Below are positions 1-7,469 of a stretch of 10,180 nucleotides of DNA, piece by piece; the first letter of the stretch is position 1; the number at the start of each line of letters is the position of its first letter. Origin of the DNA: Hydrogenothermaceae bacterium (lineage in GTDB: Bacteria > Aquificota > Aquificia > Aquificales > Hydrogenothermaceae); NCBI GenBank assembly GCA_015490675.1, contig WFXI01000040.1, forward strand, positions 1 through 10,180, given 5' to 3'. Under the pieces are notes generated by a model. It saw only the letters and a program-made list of their open reading frames with translations, was not told the origin of the DNA and made no database searches. Both the position numbers and the translations under genes were made by a program.

Positions 1-1
1 T

Positions 2-178
2 AACGTACCAATTCTAAAATTCTTTAAAGAAGGAAAGTTAGTAGACTATATGCCAATTAAGATTAACGAGCCTTCCGATATTATCTGTCTTGAAAATGGA
101 TTTTTAGTAATAAATAGAGAAGGAAGATGGTCTCATAAATGTACTTCTCACATAGAGTATTACAGGTTTGAGGATTAA
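2..178 (+). CDS. C-terminal fragment of an unidentified protein (58 codons)
   Basis: The gene begins outside the window. This is the only frame at the left edge that stays open; the other two plus frames stop within the first 30 bases. The visible tail is soluble and mixed in composition, begins NVPILKFFKEG and ends EYYRFED. It has two cysteines or histidines of possible note (one C in DIICLENG, then HKCTSH) but no motif I recognise. Its TAA (176-178) overlaps the TAA of the convergent rsmE gene (175-177 read on the minus strand), so the two genes abut tail to tail with no room for a separate terminator. Base composition resembles rsmE rather than the AT-richer genes to the right, so it probably belongs to the ordinary chromosomal background. 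I cannot assign a function. Confidence 0.6.
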   Translation, partial: NVPILKFFKEGKLVDYMPIKINEPSDIICLENGFLVINREGRWSHKCTSHIEYYRFED

Positions 179-882
179 TCATTCATAATGAACTTCACCT
201 GGCAGATTCCTACAATTACTGCCGTTTCCATTCTGAGAATATTTTTTCCTAAGGAGTAGGTTTCAAATCCCTTCTCCTTCAATATATCAATCTCTTCTTC
301 TGTCAAACCGCCTTCTGCTCCTATTAGAACGGATACAGAATCGGCTTTTTCCTTTATCTCTTTTACAGTTTTTTCTTTTTCTCTCTCATAGAAGACGATT
401 TTTATCTTATCTTCTGTTTCTATTTCTTTTAGCCTTACCGGTTTTTCAATTTTTAAAGGATAAAGCCTCTTGCACTGTTTTATTGAGTTAATGGCTATCC
501 TTTTCCATTTGTTAATCTTCTTCAGTATGTCTTTTTCCTTTACTGCTGTATTCTTAGAGATAACAGGTACAAGCTTATAAACACCAAGCTCACTGATTGG
601 TTCAATGATATCGTCGATCTTAGACAGATGATTCGGCATACACTGGAAAAGTGTTATCTTTAATCTTTCTTCTTCAACTTTCTGTTTTTCTATAATTTTT
701 GCAATAACTCTTTTTTTCTCTATTCTTTCGACTTCTGTAAGATAAACATTCCCGTTTAAATCGTTTATCTCTATTCTATATCCCTCTTTTATCCTTCTAA
801 CCTTAACTGCATGGTGAAACTCATCACCTTCTAAAAAGGCATATCCGTCTTCAATTTTTCCTATGAATCTTGGGTAAGACAT
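175..882 (-). CDS. rsmE: 16S rRNA (uracil(1498)-N3)-methyltransferase RsmE
   Basis: RsmE methylates N3 of U1498 in helix 44 of 16S rRNA on the 30S subunit, using S-adenosylmethionine. The 235-aa length is normal for the family. The N-terminal PUA-like region carries the usual EFHHAVKVRR box (residues 21-30), and ISELGV lies near 96-101. The C-terminal SPOUT trefoil-knot motifs are clear: IGAEGGLTEEE (187-197) and LGKNILRMETA (211-221), which together form the SAM pocket. The start is supported by PRF following the initiator as in other RsmE proteins. A GGAG lies upstream with a rather long spacing of about 14 bases, and no better in-frame start exists. This is a housekeeping gene, convergent with the partial gene at the left edge. 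It is separated by 262 bp from mcrC and is probably not part of the defence-type operon upstream of it. Family identification is secure. Confidence 0.96.
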   Translation of the reverse strand: MSYPRFIGKIEDGYAFLEGDEFHHAVKVRRIKEGYRIEINDLNGNVYLTEVERIEKKRVIAKIIEKQKVEEERLKITLFQCMPNHLSKIDDIIEPISELGVYKLVPVISKNTAVKEKDILKKINKWKRIAINSIKQCKRLYPLKIEKPVRLKEIETEDKIKIVFYEREKEKTVKEIKEKADSVSVLIGAEGGLTEEEIDILKEKGFETYSLGKNILRMETAVIVGICQVKFIMND

Positions 883-1092
883 ATCTTTACAAATTACTCC
901 TCTTATATCTTTCTCTTTCTAAGTATAAATTCAATGAATTTGCATAGACTTTTCACTTCTTCTGAATAAAAAATTACAATTTTTTTACAGTATAGAGAAC
1001 GATTCAAAATTCATATTAAGTTGTTCTGTAAATAATTAGAATCATAAATATATTAAAATAAATAGGAAAAGTTTATCAATTATTTTAATGCT

Positions 1093-1118
1093 ATAGTAAA
1101 CAGAAATAGTAAACAGAA
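1093..1118. repeat. 13-bp tandem direct repeat (2 copies)
   Basis: The unit ATAGTAAACAGAA occurs twice head to tail and is followed by an A-rich run. It lies just downstream of the mcrC stop codon in the 262-bp gap before rsmE. It has no dyad symmetry, so it is neither a terminator stem nor an obvious operator. Slippage is the simplest explanation. Confidence 0.7.
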
Positions 1119-1144
1119 AAAAAGAAAATACACCAAAGGAGTTC

Positions 1145-2440
1145 TTAAAATTCTTTCGAACGCATGCAGTTAAGCTTTAACTTGTCATTTTCCAGATCAA
1201 AAGGTAGAATCGTAACAGGAATATTTCTCTGAAAATATGGTATAACCAGTTCGATTTTCTCATTAAAAAGTTCATATTTAGGATATATAAGATAGATATC
1301 CACTGGTTTTACTTTTTCTTTTTCATATCTAACAGCATAAGCAAGCATCTGATACATATCTGATTGAGATATACCGTAATTGTCATTGTTTCTTTTATTA
1401 GATATTTTTTTCCACTTTGTATCAAGTATACAAATTTTATTGCTTGTTTCTAAATATAGATCCGGCCTTAACTGAAAAATAGATTTTCCTGTTACTTTTT
1501 CTTTAGAAAGATAGAGATCTGATTTTTGTGTTTCTATTGGTAACTTGTATTTATTTTTCAATATATAAGCTACATAACTTTCAAAAAGTTTGTTCATATC
1601 GAACAAAAGAGATACCATTCTTTCTCTTTGATTATCATTTTGAAGAACTGTCGAAAAAGATTTTCCCTGTAAAAATATTTCTGCTAAACGAACTGCATAA
1701 CTATAATGAGAAAAAGTTCTGTCTATGTAAGTGTTTTTTATATCTCTATAAATATTATCACTATAACTGATCTCATTAAAGTCAAAGAGAAGGTTGTCTA
1801 TTTTTCTTTTTAAACTTGAAGATATGGCAGAATTCCTTAAAATTTTTAATGATGTTTTTAGTATTCTATTTTCTGGAATATCCGGTGAAAGTTTTTCATA
1901 TTCTATGAAAAATCTATCAATGTTAAAAGTATTTTTTCTTATATTTTGAACAACTAATAGTTTTCCTTTTAAATATTTAGAATTGTTTTTCTGTTTTATA
2001 TATTTCTTTTTTAATCCTTGCTTTATAATTTTTGATACTTCATTTATAAAAACAGTAATAAAAACATCCCATAAAGGAAATCTATCATAATTTAAATTTG
2101 CATAATCTACAACTCGTGGATCTATACCTAAATAAATAAGCAACAGCTTTGTAAGTAATTTTCTACCTTGTACAGTAGCACTTTCAGGTAAGTTACTTGT
2201 ACATCTATTATTGTCAAATAACTTAGGTAATATTTCTATGTATTTATTTTCTCCAAAACTAATTACACCAACGTGTTGATTTAGTTTTATTCCATCATTG
2301 GTAAATAAAAAATTTACATTTTCATTTTCATTTAAATTTTTACATATACTCTTGACTTTTCTGTAATCCTCTTTGTTTCGAAAATCTTTTTCTTTTATAT
2401 AGCAATGCTCAAATTTAGTTATTATTTCATATTTATTCAT
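1145..2440 (-). CDS. mcrC: McrC-family nuclease subunit (PD-(D/E)xK)
   Basis: McrC is the endonuclease and GTPase-activating partner of McrB; the pair cuts DNA carrying modified cytosine and acts in the cytoplasm on invading DNA. The 431-aa protein has the full family layout. An N-terminal beta region contains GVISFG and IEILPK (58-73). A middle helical part has KGKLLVVQNI (158-167) and PENRIL (189-194). The nuclease fold is C-terminal, with catalytic residues E287 in MNKLFESYVAYIL, D327 in RPDLYL, D340 and K342 in ILDTKWK, and Q364 in YQMLAYA. All expected catalytic positions are present, so it should be active. Its ATG lies inside the end of mcrB (8-base overlap, ATGAATAA), which indicates translational coupling and a stoichiometric complex. 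It is the last gene of the protease-HerA-McrB-McrC operon. No intrinsic terminator is seen after it. Family identity is firm; the DNA target is unknown. Confidence 0.93.
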   Translation of the reverse strand: MNKYEIITKFEHCYIKEKDFRNKEDYRKVKSICKNLNENENVNFLFTNDGIKLNQHVGVISFGENKYIEILPKLFDNNRCTSNLPESATVQGRKLLTKLLLIYLGIDPRVVDYANLNYDRFPLWDVFITVFINEVSKIIKQGLKKKYIKQKNNSKYLKGKLLVVQNIRKNTFNIDRFFIEYEKLSPDIPENRILKTSLKILRNSAISSSLKRKIDNLLFDFNEISYSDNIYRDIKNTYIDRTFSHYSYAVRLAEIFLQGKSFSTVLQNDNQRERMVSLLFDMNKLFESYVAYILKNKYKLPIETQKSDLYLSKEKVTGKSIFQLRPDLYLETSNKICILDTKWKKISNKRNNDNYGISQSDMYQMLAYAVRYEKEKVKPVDIYLIYPKYELFNEKIELVIPYFQRNIPVTILPFDLENDKLKLNCMRSKEF

Positions 2441-4244
2441 TTTCTATAGTTTCTTCTATACTGCTTGGTTCATCTATTTGTGAACCACAATTTCTATATA
2501 TATTTTGAAATGCAATCTCTTTTAAGTTTAGATTTTTTAAATCTTCTGATATATAAGGCTTATTTTGATTAATAAAATATCCTGTATTTACATCATTGAG
2601 AATTTCCCTAATTTTATCCCAATTATCATAAAAATATTCCTGAAGAAGGGGAATTATTTTGTTTTTAAATATTTTATTTAAATTTTTTAGTGTTATTTTT
2701 CTATTTTCTGCAACCGCAAGGAAGTAAGTATGCCCTATCGTCTTATCTCTATCAAGCTCATTTTCTATTTTCTCATTTAAGCATTTAAGTAGTTTTTCCA
2801 AATCTATATTTAATAGATTTCCACTTTCATCAATAACATCTATATTTCTCAAAAAATCAGGTTGTGGCATTAGCTCTTCAAATTCGAATCTTCTTCTTAA
2901 TGCAATATCAAGTAGTGCAATGCTTCTATCAGCAGTATTCATTGTTCCCAGAATATATAAATTTGACGGAACTGAAAACTCCTCTTTAGAGTATGGAAGT
3001 TTTACACTGATTGCATTTGAATTTCCAGCTCTTTTATCCTCTTCTATCAATGTTATTAACTCTCCAAAGATAGAAGGTATATTTCCTCTATTTATTTCAT
3101 CTATTATAATAACGTAGTTGTTGTAAGAGTTATTTTTAGCAATGTTGGAAAGGGATTTAAACACTCCATCTTCTATATAATATTGAACCTGCCCATTTTC
3201 AACTTTTGCTTTTAATCCTTCTATAAAATCCTCATAAGAATATGAAGGGTGAAAAGTTGTAAACACTATTTGACCATTAGCTATATACTGGTTATATCTA
3301 TTTAACACTAAATCTCTATTTTCGTTTTTAACTAGGTCTACAGGTTTACTTTCTACTATTGCAACTGCATGATTGATTACATTATACGTTTTACTTGTTC
3401 CTGGTGGTCCGTAAAGGATTAAGTTTAGAGGGTGTATTTTCTTATTATCTTGTATAGCTTGTAAATTGTTGTTTTTACTTCGACAACTTTTGTCCCTTAT
3501 ATGTGCTTCTATAATCCTTTTGTATGTCTCAAATTCTTTTTCTGTTATAAATATATTTATGCTCTCACAATCTGGACATTGAGCATTTCTAATTGATTCA
3601 TCTATTATCGGAACTATTTTGTCATAAAATTCGTCAACGGCTAACTGCCAATTTGTAGGGTTAAGACTATGTCTATACATAGTTACATATTCATTATCTT
3701 CAACTTCAAAAGTATAACCAGCATTTTTTAAATTAAAGTAAATTTCTTCGATTATACATTTTAAACATTTTATTCTTGAACTAACACTACCATCTTTCTC
3801 TTTTTTATCGTAAATTAATTCTACAAAGCATCCTTTTTGTGTTATAGAAAGAAAAATAACTGGAATAAACTTAAATATTGAACTTTCCTTATAAGGTGTA
3901 ATTGTAATGTAGCGTTCGTTTCCTGTGAATAAAAAACAATCCTTCGAACCACTTTTATCCCATCTTTGTCGAGGTCTGAAAATAACACCTTTTTTAATTA
4001 AATAATCATACACTTCTAAATCAAACTCAGGTCTTTCTTTTAGAAAACAGCTTTGAGAAATATTGTTATTAGCATTATTAACTTCTGATACAGTTTCTTC
4101 TGTATTTTTTATAGATTCAATTTCATTAGATTTTTCTAAATTGTCTGTTCCGGATTCCCTTTCTTTTCGTGTTTGCTCAGATTTCTTTTCATTAATTTCT
4201 TCGTCCATCCAAAAATCATCAAAAAATGGATCCTTTCCATTCAT
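2433..4244 (-). CDS. mcrB: McrB-type AAA+ GTPase with an unfamiliar N-terminal region
   Basis: McrB forms nucleotide-driven hexamers that recognise modified DNA through a variable N-terminal domain and power McrC cleavage. The motor half is unmistakable in the 603-aa protein. Walker A is GPPGTSKT (279-286), Walker B is VIIIDEINRGNI (378-389), the McrB signature MNTADRS is at 435-441, and the arginine-finger region ALRRRFEF is at 448-455. IGHTYF (503-508) and the PLLQEYF segment follow, as is typical of McrB C-termini. Residues 1-65 are acidic, low-complexity and probably disordered. Residues 70-220 look like a folded alpha/beta domain that I do not recognise. Two cysteine pairs, C160/C163 and C223/C226 (CPDC), could hold a zinc ion. 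The gene starts 21 bp after the HerA-like gene, with GGAAGGGG as ribosome site, and overlaps mcrC by 8 bp. The ATPase call is secure; the ligand of the N-terminal domain is inference only. Confidence 0.93.
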   Translation of the reverse strand: MNGKDPFFDDFWMDEEINEKKSEQTRKERESGTDNLEKSNEIESIKNTEETVSEVNNANNNISQSCFLKERPEFDLEVYDYLIKKGVIFRPRQRWDKSGSKDCFLFTGNERYITITPYKESSIFKFIPVIFLSITQKGCFVELIYDKKEKDGSVSSRIKCLKCIIEEIYFNLKNAGYTFEVEDNEYVTMYRHSLNPTNWQLAVDEFYDKIVPIIDESIRNAQCPDCESINIFITEKEFETYKRIIEAHIRDKSCRSKNNNLQAIQDNKKIHPLNLILYGPPGTSKTYNVINHAVAIVESKPVDLVKNENRDLVLNRYNQYIANGQIVFTTFHPSYSYEDFIEGLKAKVENGQVQYYIEDGVFKSLSNIAKNNSYNNYVIIIDEINRGNIPSIFGELITLIEEDKRAGNSNAISVKLPYSKEEFSVPSNLYILGTMNTADRSIALLDIALRRRFEFEELMPQPDFLRNIDVIDESGNLLNIDLEKLLKCLNEKIENELDRDKTIGHTYFLAVAENRKITLKNLNKIFKNKIIPLLQEYFYDNWDKIREILNDVNTGYFINQNKPYISEDLKNLNLKEIAFQNIYRNCGSQIDEPSSIEETIENE

Positions 4245-4265
4245 CTTTATAATTCCCCTTCCACA

Positions 4266-6341
4266 TTACTCAACTAATATCGGAAAAATTTCAAAAATTT
4301 CTTCTTTGCTTATATTGGTAAATATTTCGTCTAAATAAGGTGGTGGTGTTAAGTCTATTTCTTTAGTTTTTAAATACTTATCAATATCTAAGTTTTCTAA
4401 GAATCTAATTAATCTATCATTTGCATTTTCAAAAGAAATAAGAACCGGTGTTGCTTTTAGATTTAGTGCATTCACATGAGTTAAGACCATCCAATCTCCT
4501 GGAAGAAAATGATTAGTTTCAGATAGTTGTTTTTCTTCAACTCCAAACCCTTCTGAAATAACCTGTCTATCTGTAGCCCTTGGCAGTTTGCTCACAAAGT
4601 AAGTTCCTAACTGTGCTACTATACTGGTATCCAGATATCTTGTTCTTTGTGTTGCAATACCAAGCCCTAATTTGTATTTTCTTCCTCTTCTTGCTAAAGT
4701 TGTTGCTATTTCTTTAGACTTTTGAATACTTGCTTTTTCTTTATCATCACCTACAGGCTTTAGAGGTATAAATAAATCTGCTTCCTCAAATAAGAATAAT
4801 GTCAGTGGATTTTCTTTCAATTTTTTATTTTTCCTTATATCATAAAGCAAATTTCCAAATTCATGTGCAAAATTTCTTAAGTCATTATCATTTTCACTCA
4901 AAAATATCATTAGGGAACCTTCTTTATCATGTGTGTACTCCACTAATTCTTCAATCGTTATTGTATTTTCATATTCTAATGACTTCAAATATTCAACGGC
5001 TACACTTTCTACAACTTTTTCAAGTATATTTAAAGCTTTAATTATTTGCTCATGATAATTTCTTTCAAGACCTGCAAATTCTTTTATTTCTTCACCTGTT
5101 ACAAACTTTTTAAACTGTTTAATAAACAAAGTCATATTAACATAAATATGCTTATTTAGATTTTGGTTAGAAGCAAATTTTCTATAAAAAATATTTAAAA
5201 AATTTTTAAAATACTGTTTTCTGCTTTGACTACCTGTTCCAGAAAAAACGTTTTTAATATTGTTTTCTACTATCTCAAAAACAATGTCTAAGAAATCTTT
5301 GGTTGTGATCACAGATGCATAAATCTTAATTTTATTAAATAGTAATAAAAGCTTTACAACTTCTTTTATCTTAGGAAACTGTTCATTATTCTTAACTTCA
5401 TCAGGAAAGTTGACCGTTTCAATAAATTCTTCGGCGGCTGCATCTAAAACTTCTTCAAAGTTTTTTTCATTATAGTAGCCTTTCAAAAAGGCATCCAATG
5501 CTATACCAGATACTGTATCTGGAGTTAAAAATATAACATGTCCATCCTTTTCAAGTAGAACATCGAATAACAATCCAAAATACTCATTATTGATGTCGAA
5601 AACTAAAATATTAGCTGGAGAAGGAGCCTCTAACATAGATTTAGATATTAGCGTACTAATTAGATTACTTTTCCCTGCTCCTGTAAATCCAAAAACTCCG
5701 AAATGTCTGTTAAGTAAAGGATAATAATCCATATAAATGCTAACATTTTTAAAAATCTGATGATTTCCTGCTCTAAAACTTGTAGGACTTTCTTTTATCT
5801 TCCCGTTTATATATTCTTCTATATATTTGTTTTCTAAAAGAAAAACATTTTCTCCAACTATGGGTTCTACATTAGATCTTCTGAACTTATAATCATAATT
5901 TATATTCTTTAATACAATATTTCTTTCAGATGGTATGTGGAGCTCGTAATTGTGGGGAACAGCCTGAACTATTATTTTAAGGTCTTCTCTTTCACTTTCC
6001 TCTAAGCTTCTATACCAATCTTCTCTGAATTTTTCAAACGTTTCAGTAAGTTTTACTTTTTGTGGGTTTTCTATTAAATTTAAAATATCGTAATGCTGAA
6101 CAGTTACATCTACTACTTCATAGATTGAAAAGTATAAATCATGTTCTTCTTTATTTGGATTCCCTATTTCTATAGAGTTAAAATTCTTTATAGCTAAAAT
6201 TACTCCAGGTTCTAAGAGCCTACTTACCTCTATGGAGTATGGAAACCATATTTCTTTTGGGTTTTTGCTTGGAATTAGGAATCCTGTTATTAGAATATCA
6301 TTTACCTTTTTGAAAAACTTTTCTATACCTTCGATATTCAT
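4266..6341 (-). CDS. HerA-like hexameric ATPase (DUF87/HerA-FtsK superfamily)
   Basis: HerA-family proteins are ring-shaped DNA translocases that work with a nuclease or other effector. This 691-aa protein has a beta-rich N-terminal region (about 1-180) in the position of a HAS-barrel. Next comes Walker A GFTGAGKSN (218-226) after RHFGVF, then a strand ending in LVFDINNEY (247-254). A long helical insertion spans about 285-470. Walker B is TLFLFEEAD (514-522), followed by TTLARRGRKYKLGLGIATQR (547-566), which carries the arginine-finger and sensor-like residues R551, R552, Q565 and R566. EEAD replaces the more usual (D/E)EAH. No nuclease or membrane segment is visible, and no NurA partner gene lies nearby; the McrC nuclease two genes on is the only nuclease in sight. 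The gene starts 12 bp after the protease stop, with a GGGGG ribosome site that nearly touches it, so the two are tightly co-translated. The superfamily is certain; its substrate (DNA or protein assembly) is not. Confidence 0.9.
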   Translation of the reverse strand: MNIEGIEKFFKKVNDILITGFLIPSKNPKEIWFPYSIEVSRLLEPGVILAIKNFNSIEIGNPNKEEHDLYFSIYEVVDVTVQHYDILNLIENPQKVKLTETFEKFREDWYRSLEESEREDLKIIVQAVPHNYELHIPSERNIVLKNINYDYKFRRSNVEPIVGENVFLLENKYIEEYINGKIKESPTSFRAGNHQIFKNVSIYMDYYPLLNRHFGVFGFTGAGKSNLISTLISKSMLEAPSPANILVFDINNEYFGLLFDVLLEKDGHVIFLTPDTVSGIALDAFLKGYYNEKNFEEVLDAAAEEFIETVNFPDEVKNNEQFPKIKEVVKLLLLFNKIKIYASVITTKDFLDIVFEIVENNIKNVFSGTGSQSRKQYFKNFLNIFYRKFASNQNLNKHIYVNMTLFIKQFKKFVTGEEIKEFAGLERNYHEQIIKALNILEKVVESVAVEYLKSLEYENTITIEELVEYTHDKEGSLMIFLSENDNDLRNFAHEFGNLLYDIRKNKKLKENPLTLFLFEEADLFIPLKPVGDDKEKASIQKSKEIATTLARRGRKYKLGLGIATQRTRYLDTSIVAQLGTYFVSKLPRATDRQVISEGFGVEEKQLSETNHFLPGDWMVLTHVNALNLKATPVLISFENANDRLIRFLENLDIDKYLKTKEIDLTPPPYLDEIFTNISKEEIFEIFPILVE

Positions 6342-6353
6342 ATTTTTATCCCC

Positions 6354-7214
6354 CTACACAATACTTAATATTCTTTGGGCTTCCAGTCTTAAGCTTTCGA
6401 TAAAATTTCTAATATTAATATTTTCTAAGTTTTCATTATTTTTGATAAATTCCAGAATAGGATAAATATTCAATGAAAAGTTAATTCCAATCGAATCACC
6501 TCTTCCAGATGTTGAAATTCCCACTATATTTCCGTACTCCCCAATAGTTGGACCACCTGAGTTTCCAGGATTTATTAAAATATTGTGTTGAATCATATTC
6601 TTAAGATTCGTATCTCCGACTAAATTTGTTTCTTCTTCAGCATAAATATGACTGATAATTCCATCAGATATGGACAGGTTTAATCCCTGAGGATAACCTA
6701 ATGCATATATTTTTTCTCCTTCTTTCAATGTCTCTTTCTCTTTTATTGCAAAAAAATTTATAGGTTCAGTACGTGGGACTTTTACTTTAATTAAAGCAAA
6801 GTCCAGATGTTTAAATTGGTCGTAGTTTTTAGCAAAGGAGTAATAGATATATTTTGGCTCTATAGCTTCCTTAATTTCTATATCCTGATTATTAAATTTT
6901 AAAGTTAACCTAAAGTTTATATCTGTATCTGGATTGGAAAGTAATATCCTAAGAGAATTATTGATGCTTTGAATAACATGTAAATTTGTAAATAAAAATA
7001 TCTCTGAATAGTTGTCATAGATAATCTGTTTATAAATAAATGAACTTCCATTTCCTAAAAAACCTTTTTCTTCTCCTATATAAGCTTCAAATATTATAGG
7101 AAACACACATTCCTTTCCTATTTCAAATATTTCAGAAGATGTTAATCTTTGTGAAGGAATAATTCCAGATATATGTTTTCTTCCAAACTTGTCTGTTTTA
7201 ATTATCTTTTCCAT
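6354..7214 (-). CDS. Cytoplasmic trypsin-like (HtrA-type S1C) serine protease
   Basis: This is a single chymotrypsin-fold protease domain of 286 aa with a complete catalytic triad. H79 is in FTNLHVIQS, D138 in HLDFALIKVKV, and S219 in NPGNSGGP. The oxyanion-side segment GYPQGLNLSISDGIIS (173-188) and the late strand INFSLNIYPILEFI match the HtrA/DegP style. Unlike HtrA, it has no signal peptide, no membrane anchor and no PDZ domain; residues 1-30 and 255-286 are the only extensions. It should therefore act in the cytoplasm on an internal target. It is the first gene of the four-gene operon, with GGGGG six bases before the ATG, and the HerA-like gene follows at 12 bp. Trypsin-like proteases are known as effectors or activators in several bacterial immune systems, and by context that role is inferred here. 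General protein quality control is the main alternative. Confidence 0.88.
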   Translation of the reverse strand: MEKIIKTDKFGRKHISGIIPSQRLTSSEIFEIGKECVFPIIFEAYIGEEKGFLGNGSSFIYKQIIYDNYSEIFLFTNLHVIQSINNSLRILLSNPDTDINFRLTLKFNNQDIEIKEAIEPKYIYYSFAKNYDQFKHLDFALIKVKVPRTEPINFFAIKEKETLKEGEKIYALGYPQGLNLSISDGIISHIYAEEETNLVGDTNLKNMIQHNILINPGNSGGPTIGEYGNIVGISTSGRGDSIGINFSLNIYPILEFIKNNENLENINIRNFIESLRLEAQRILSIV

Positions 7215-7273
7215 AGAATTCCCCCATATATATTAGATATAATTTTTTATAAATTTATTTTAAACTAATTTTT

Positions 7274-7303
7274 ATTATTTTTGTATTTGTTGTAGAAATA
7301 CAA
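7274..7303 (-). promoter_or_regulatory. Possible promoter of the protease-HerA-mcrB-mcrC operon
   Basis: Reading the minus strand, TTGTAT (7303-7298) is followed after 18 bases by AATAAT (7279-7274). This would give a leader of about 50 bases before the protease ATG at 7214. Both boxes are imperfect matches to the sigma-70 consensus in a very AT-rich stretch, so this is only the best candidate. The inverted repeat at 7281-7303 covers the -35 box and the spacer. Confidence 0.3.
7281..7303. repeat. Inverted repeat, possible operator in the divergent promoter region
   Basis: A perfect 8-bp dyad, TTGTATTT and AAATACAA, is separated by the 7-base spacer GTTGTAG. After one mismatch the arms extend further as TTT and AAA. 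It lies between the divergent protease and metallopeptidase genes, over the likely -35 region of the minus-strand operon. Its sequence is unrelated to the TTAGAAA dyads further right. It has no following T-tract or GC stem, so a binding site is more plausible than a terminator. Confidence 0.4.
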
Positions 7304-7395
7304 GAAAACCATTGAAATAAAACTTGTTATGTGAAGAAGCATATGGAAATAAGCAGTTTTAGTATTAAATGAAAAAAGATATTAACAAATTTTTT

Positions 7396-7432
7396 TTATT
7401 AGAAATAATCTTTCTAATAAGATGCATATAAT
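7396..7432 (+). promoter_or_regulatory. Operator-promoter module upstream of the metallopeptidase gene
   Basis: A perfect inverted repeat with 10-bp arms (TTATTAGAAA, 5-base spacer, TTTCTAATAA) spans 7396-7420. A clean -10 box TATAAT (7427-7432) lies nine bases beyond the TTTCTAA core. No -35 consensus is present at the right distance; the dyad occupies that position instead, which suits an activator site or a repressor blocking the -35. The same core, spacing and -10 arrangement recurs at 8388-8421. Confidence 0.65.
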
Positions 7433-7455
7433 AAATGTAAATTAAAAAGTAATTT

Positions 7456-7460
7456 GGGAG
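7456..7460 (+). promoter_or_regulatory. Ribosome binding site GGGAG deciding the metallopeptidase start
   Basis: GGGAG lies nine bases before the ATG at 7470 but only three before the in-frame GTG at 7464. The spacing favours the ATG, giving a product beginning MSTLRIYN. Confidence 0.6.
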
Positions 7461-7469
7461 ATTGTGAAG

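Noticed and set aside
1528..1770. Plus-strand open frame of 80 codons opposite mcrC
   Set aside because: Antisense to conserved McrC sequence, rich in F, L, Y and C as expected for the reverse of an AT-rich gene, and with no ribosome site.
2920..3117. Plus-strand open frame opposite the mcrB Walker B/MNTADRS region
   Set aside because: It is the complement of the most conserved motor motifs; no independent coding signal.
1145..4244. CoCoNuT-type expanded McrBC system
   Set aside because: Those systems carry long coiled-coil nuclease proteins; none of the proteins here shows an extended coiled coil, so only the shared McrBC core applies.
4063..4338. Plus-strand open frame across the herA-like/mcrB junction
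   Set aside because: Serine- and leucine-rich antisense product covering the acidic mcrB N-terminus; no ribosome site or homology that I recognise.
4799..5041. Plus-strand open frame opposite the HerA-like gene
   Set aside because: Shadow of the long helical part of the ATPase.
6232..6465. Plus-strand open frame across the protease/herA-like junction
   Set aside because: Antisense to both real genes; hydrophobic composition is a reverse-strand artefact.
7464..7466. GTG as start of the metallopeptidase gene
   Set aside because: Only three bases from the GGGAG ribosome site; the ATG at 7470 has workable spacing.
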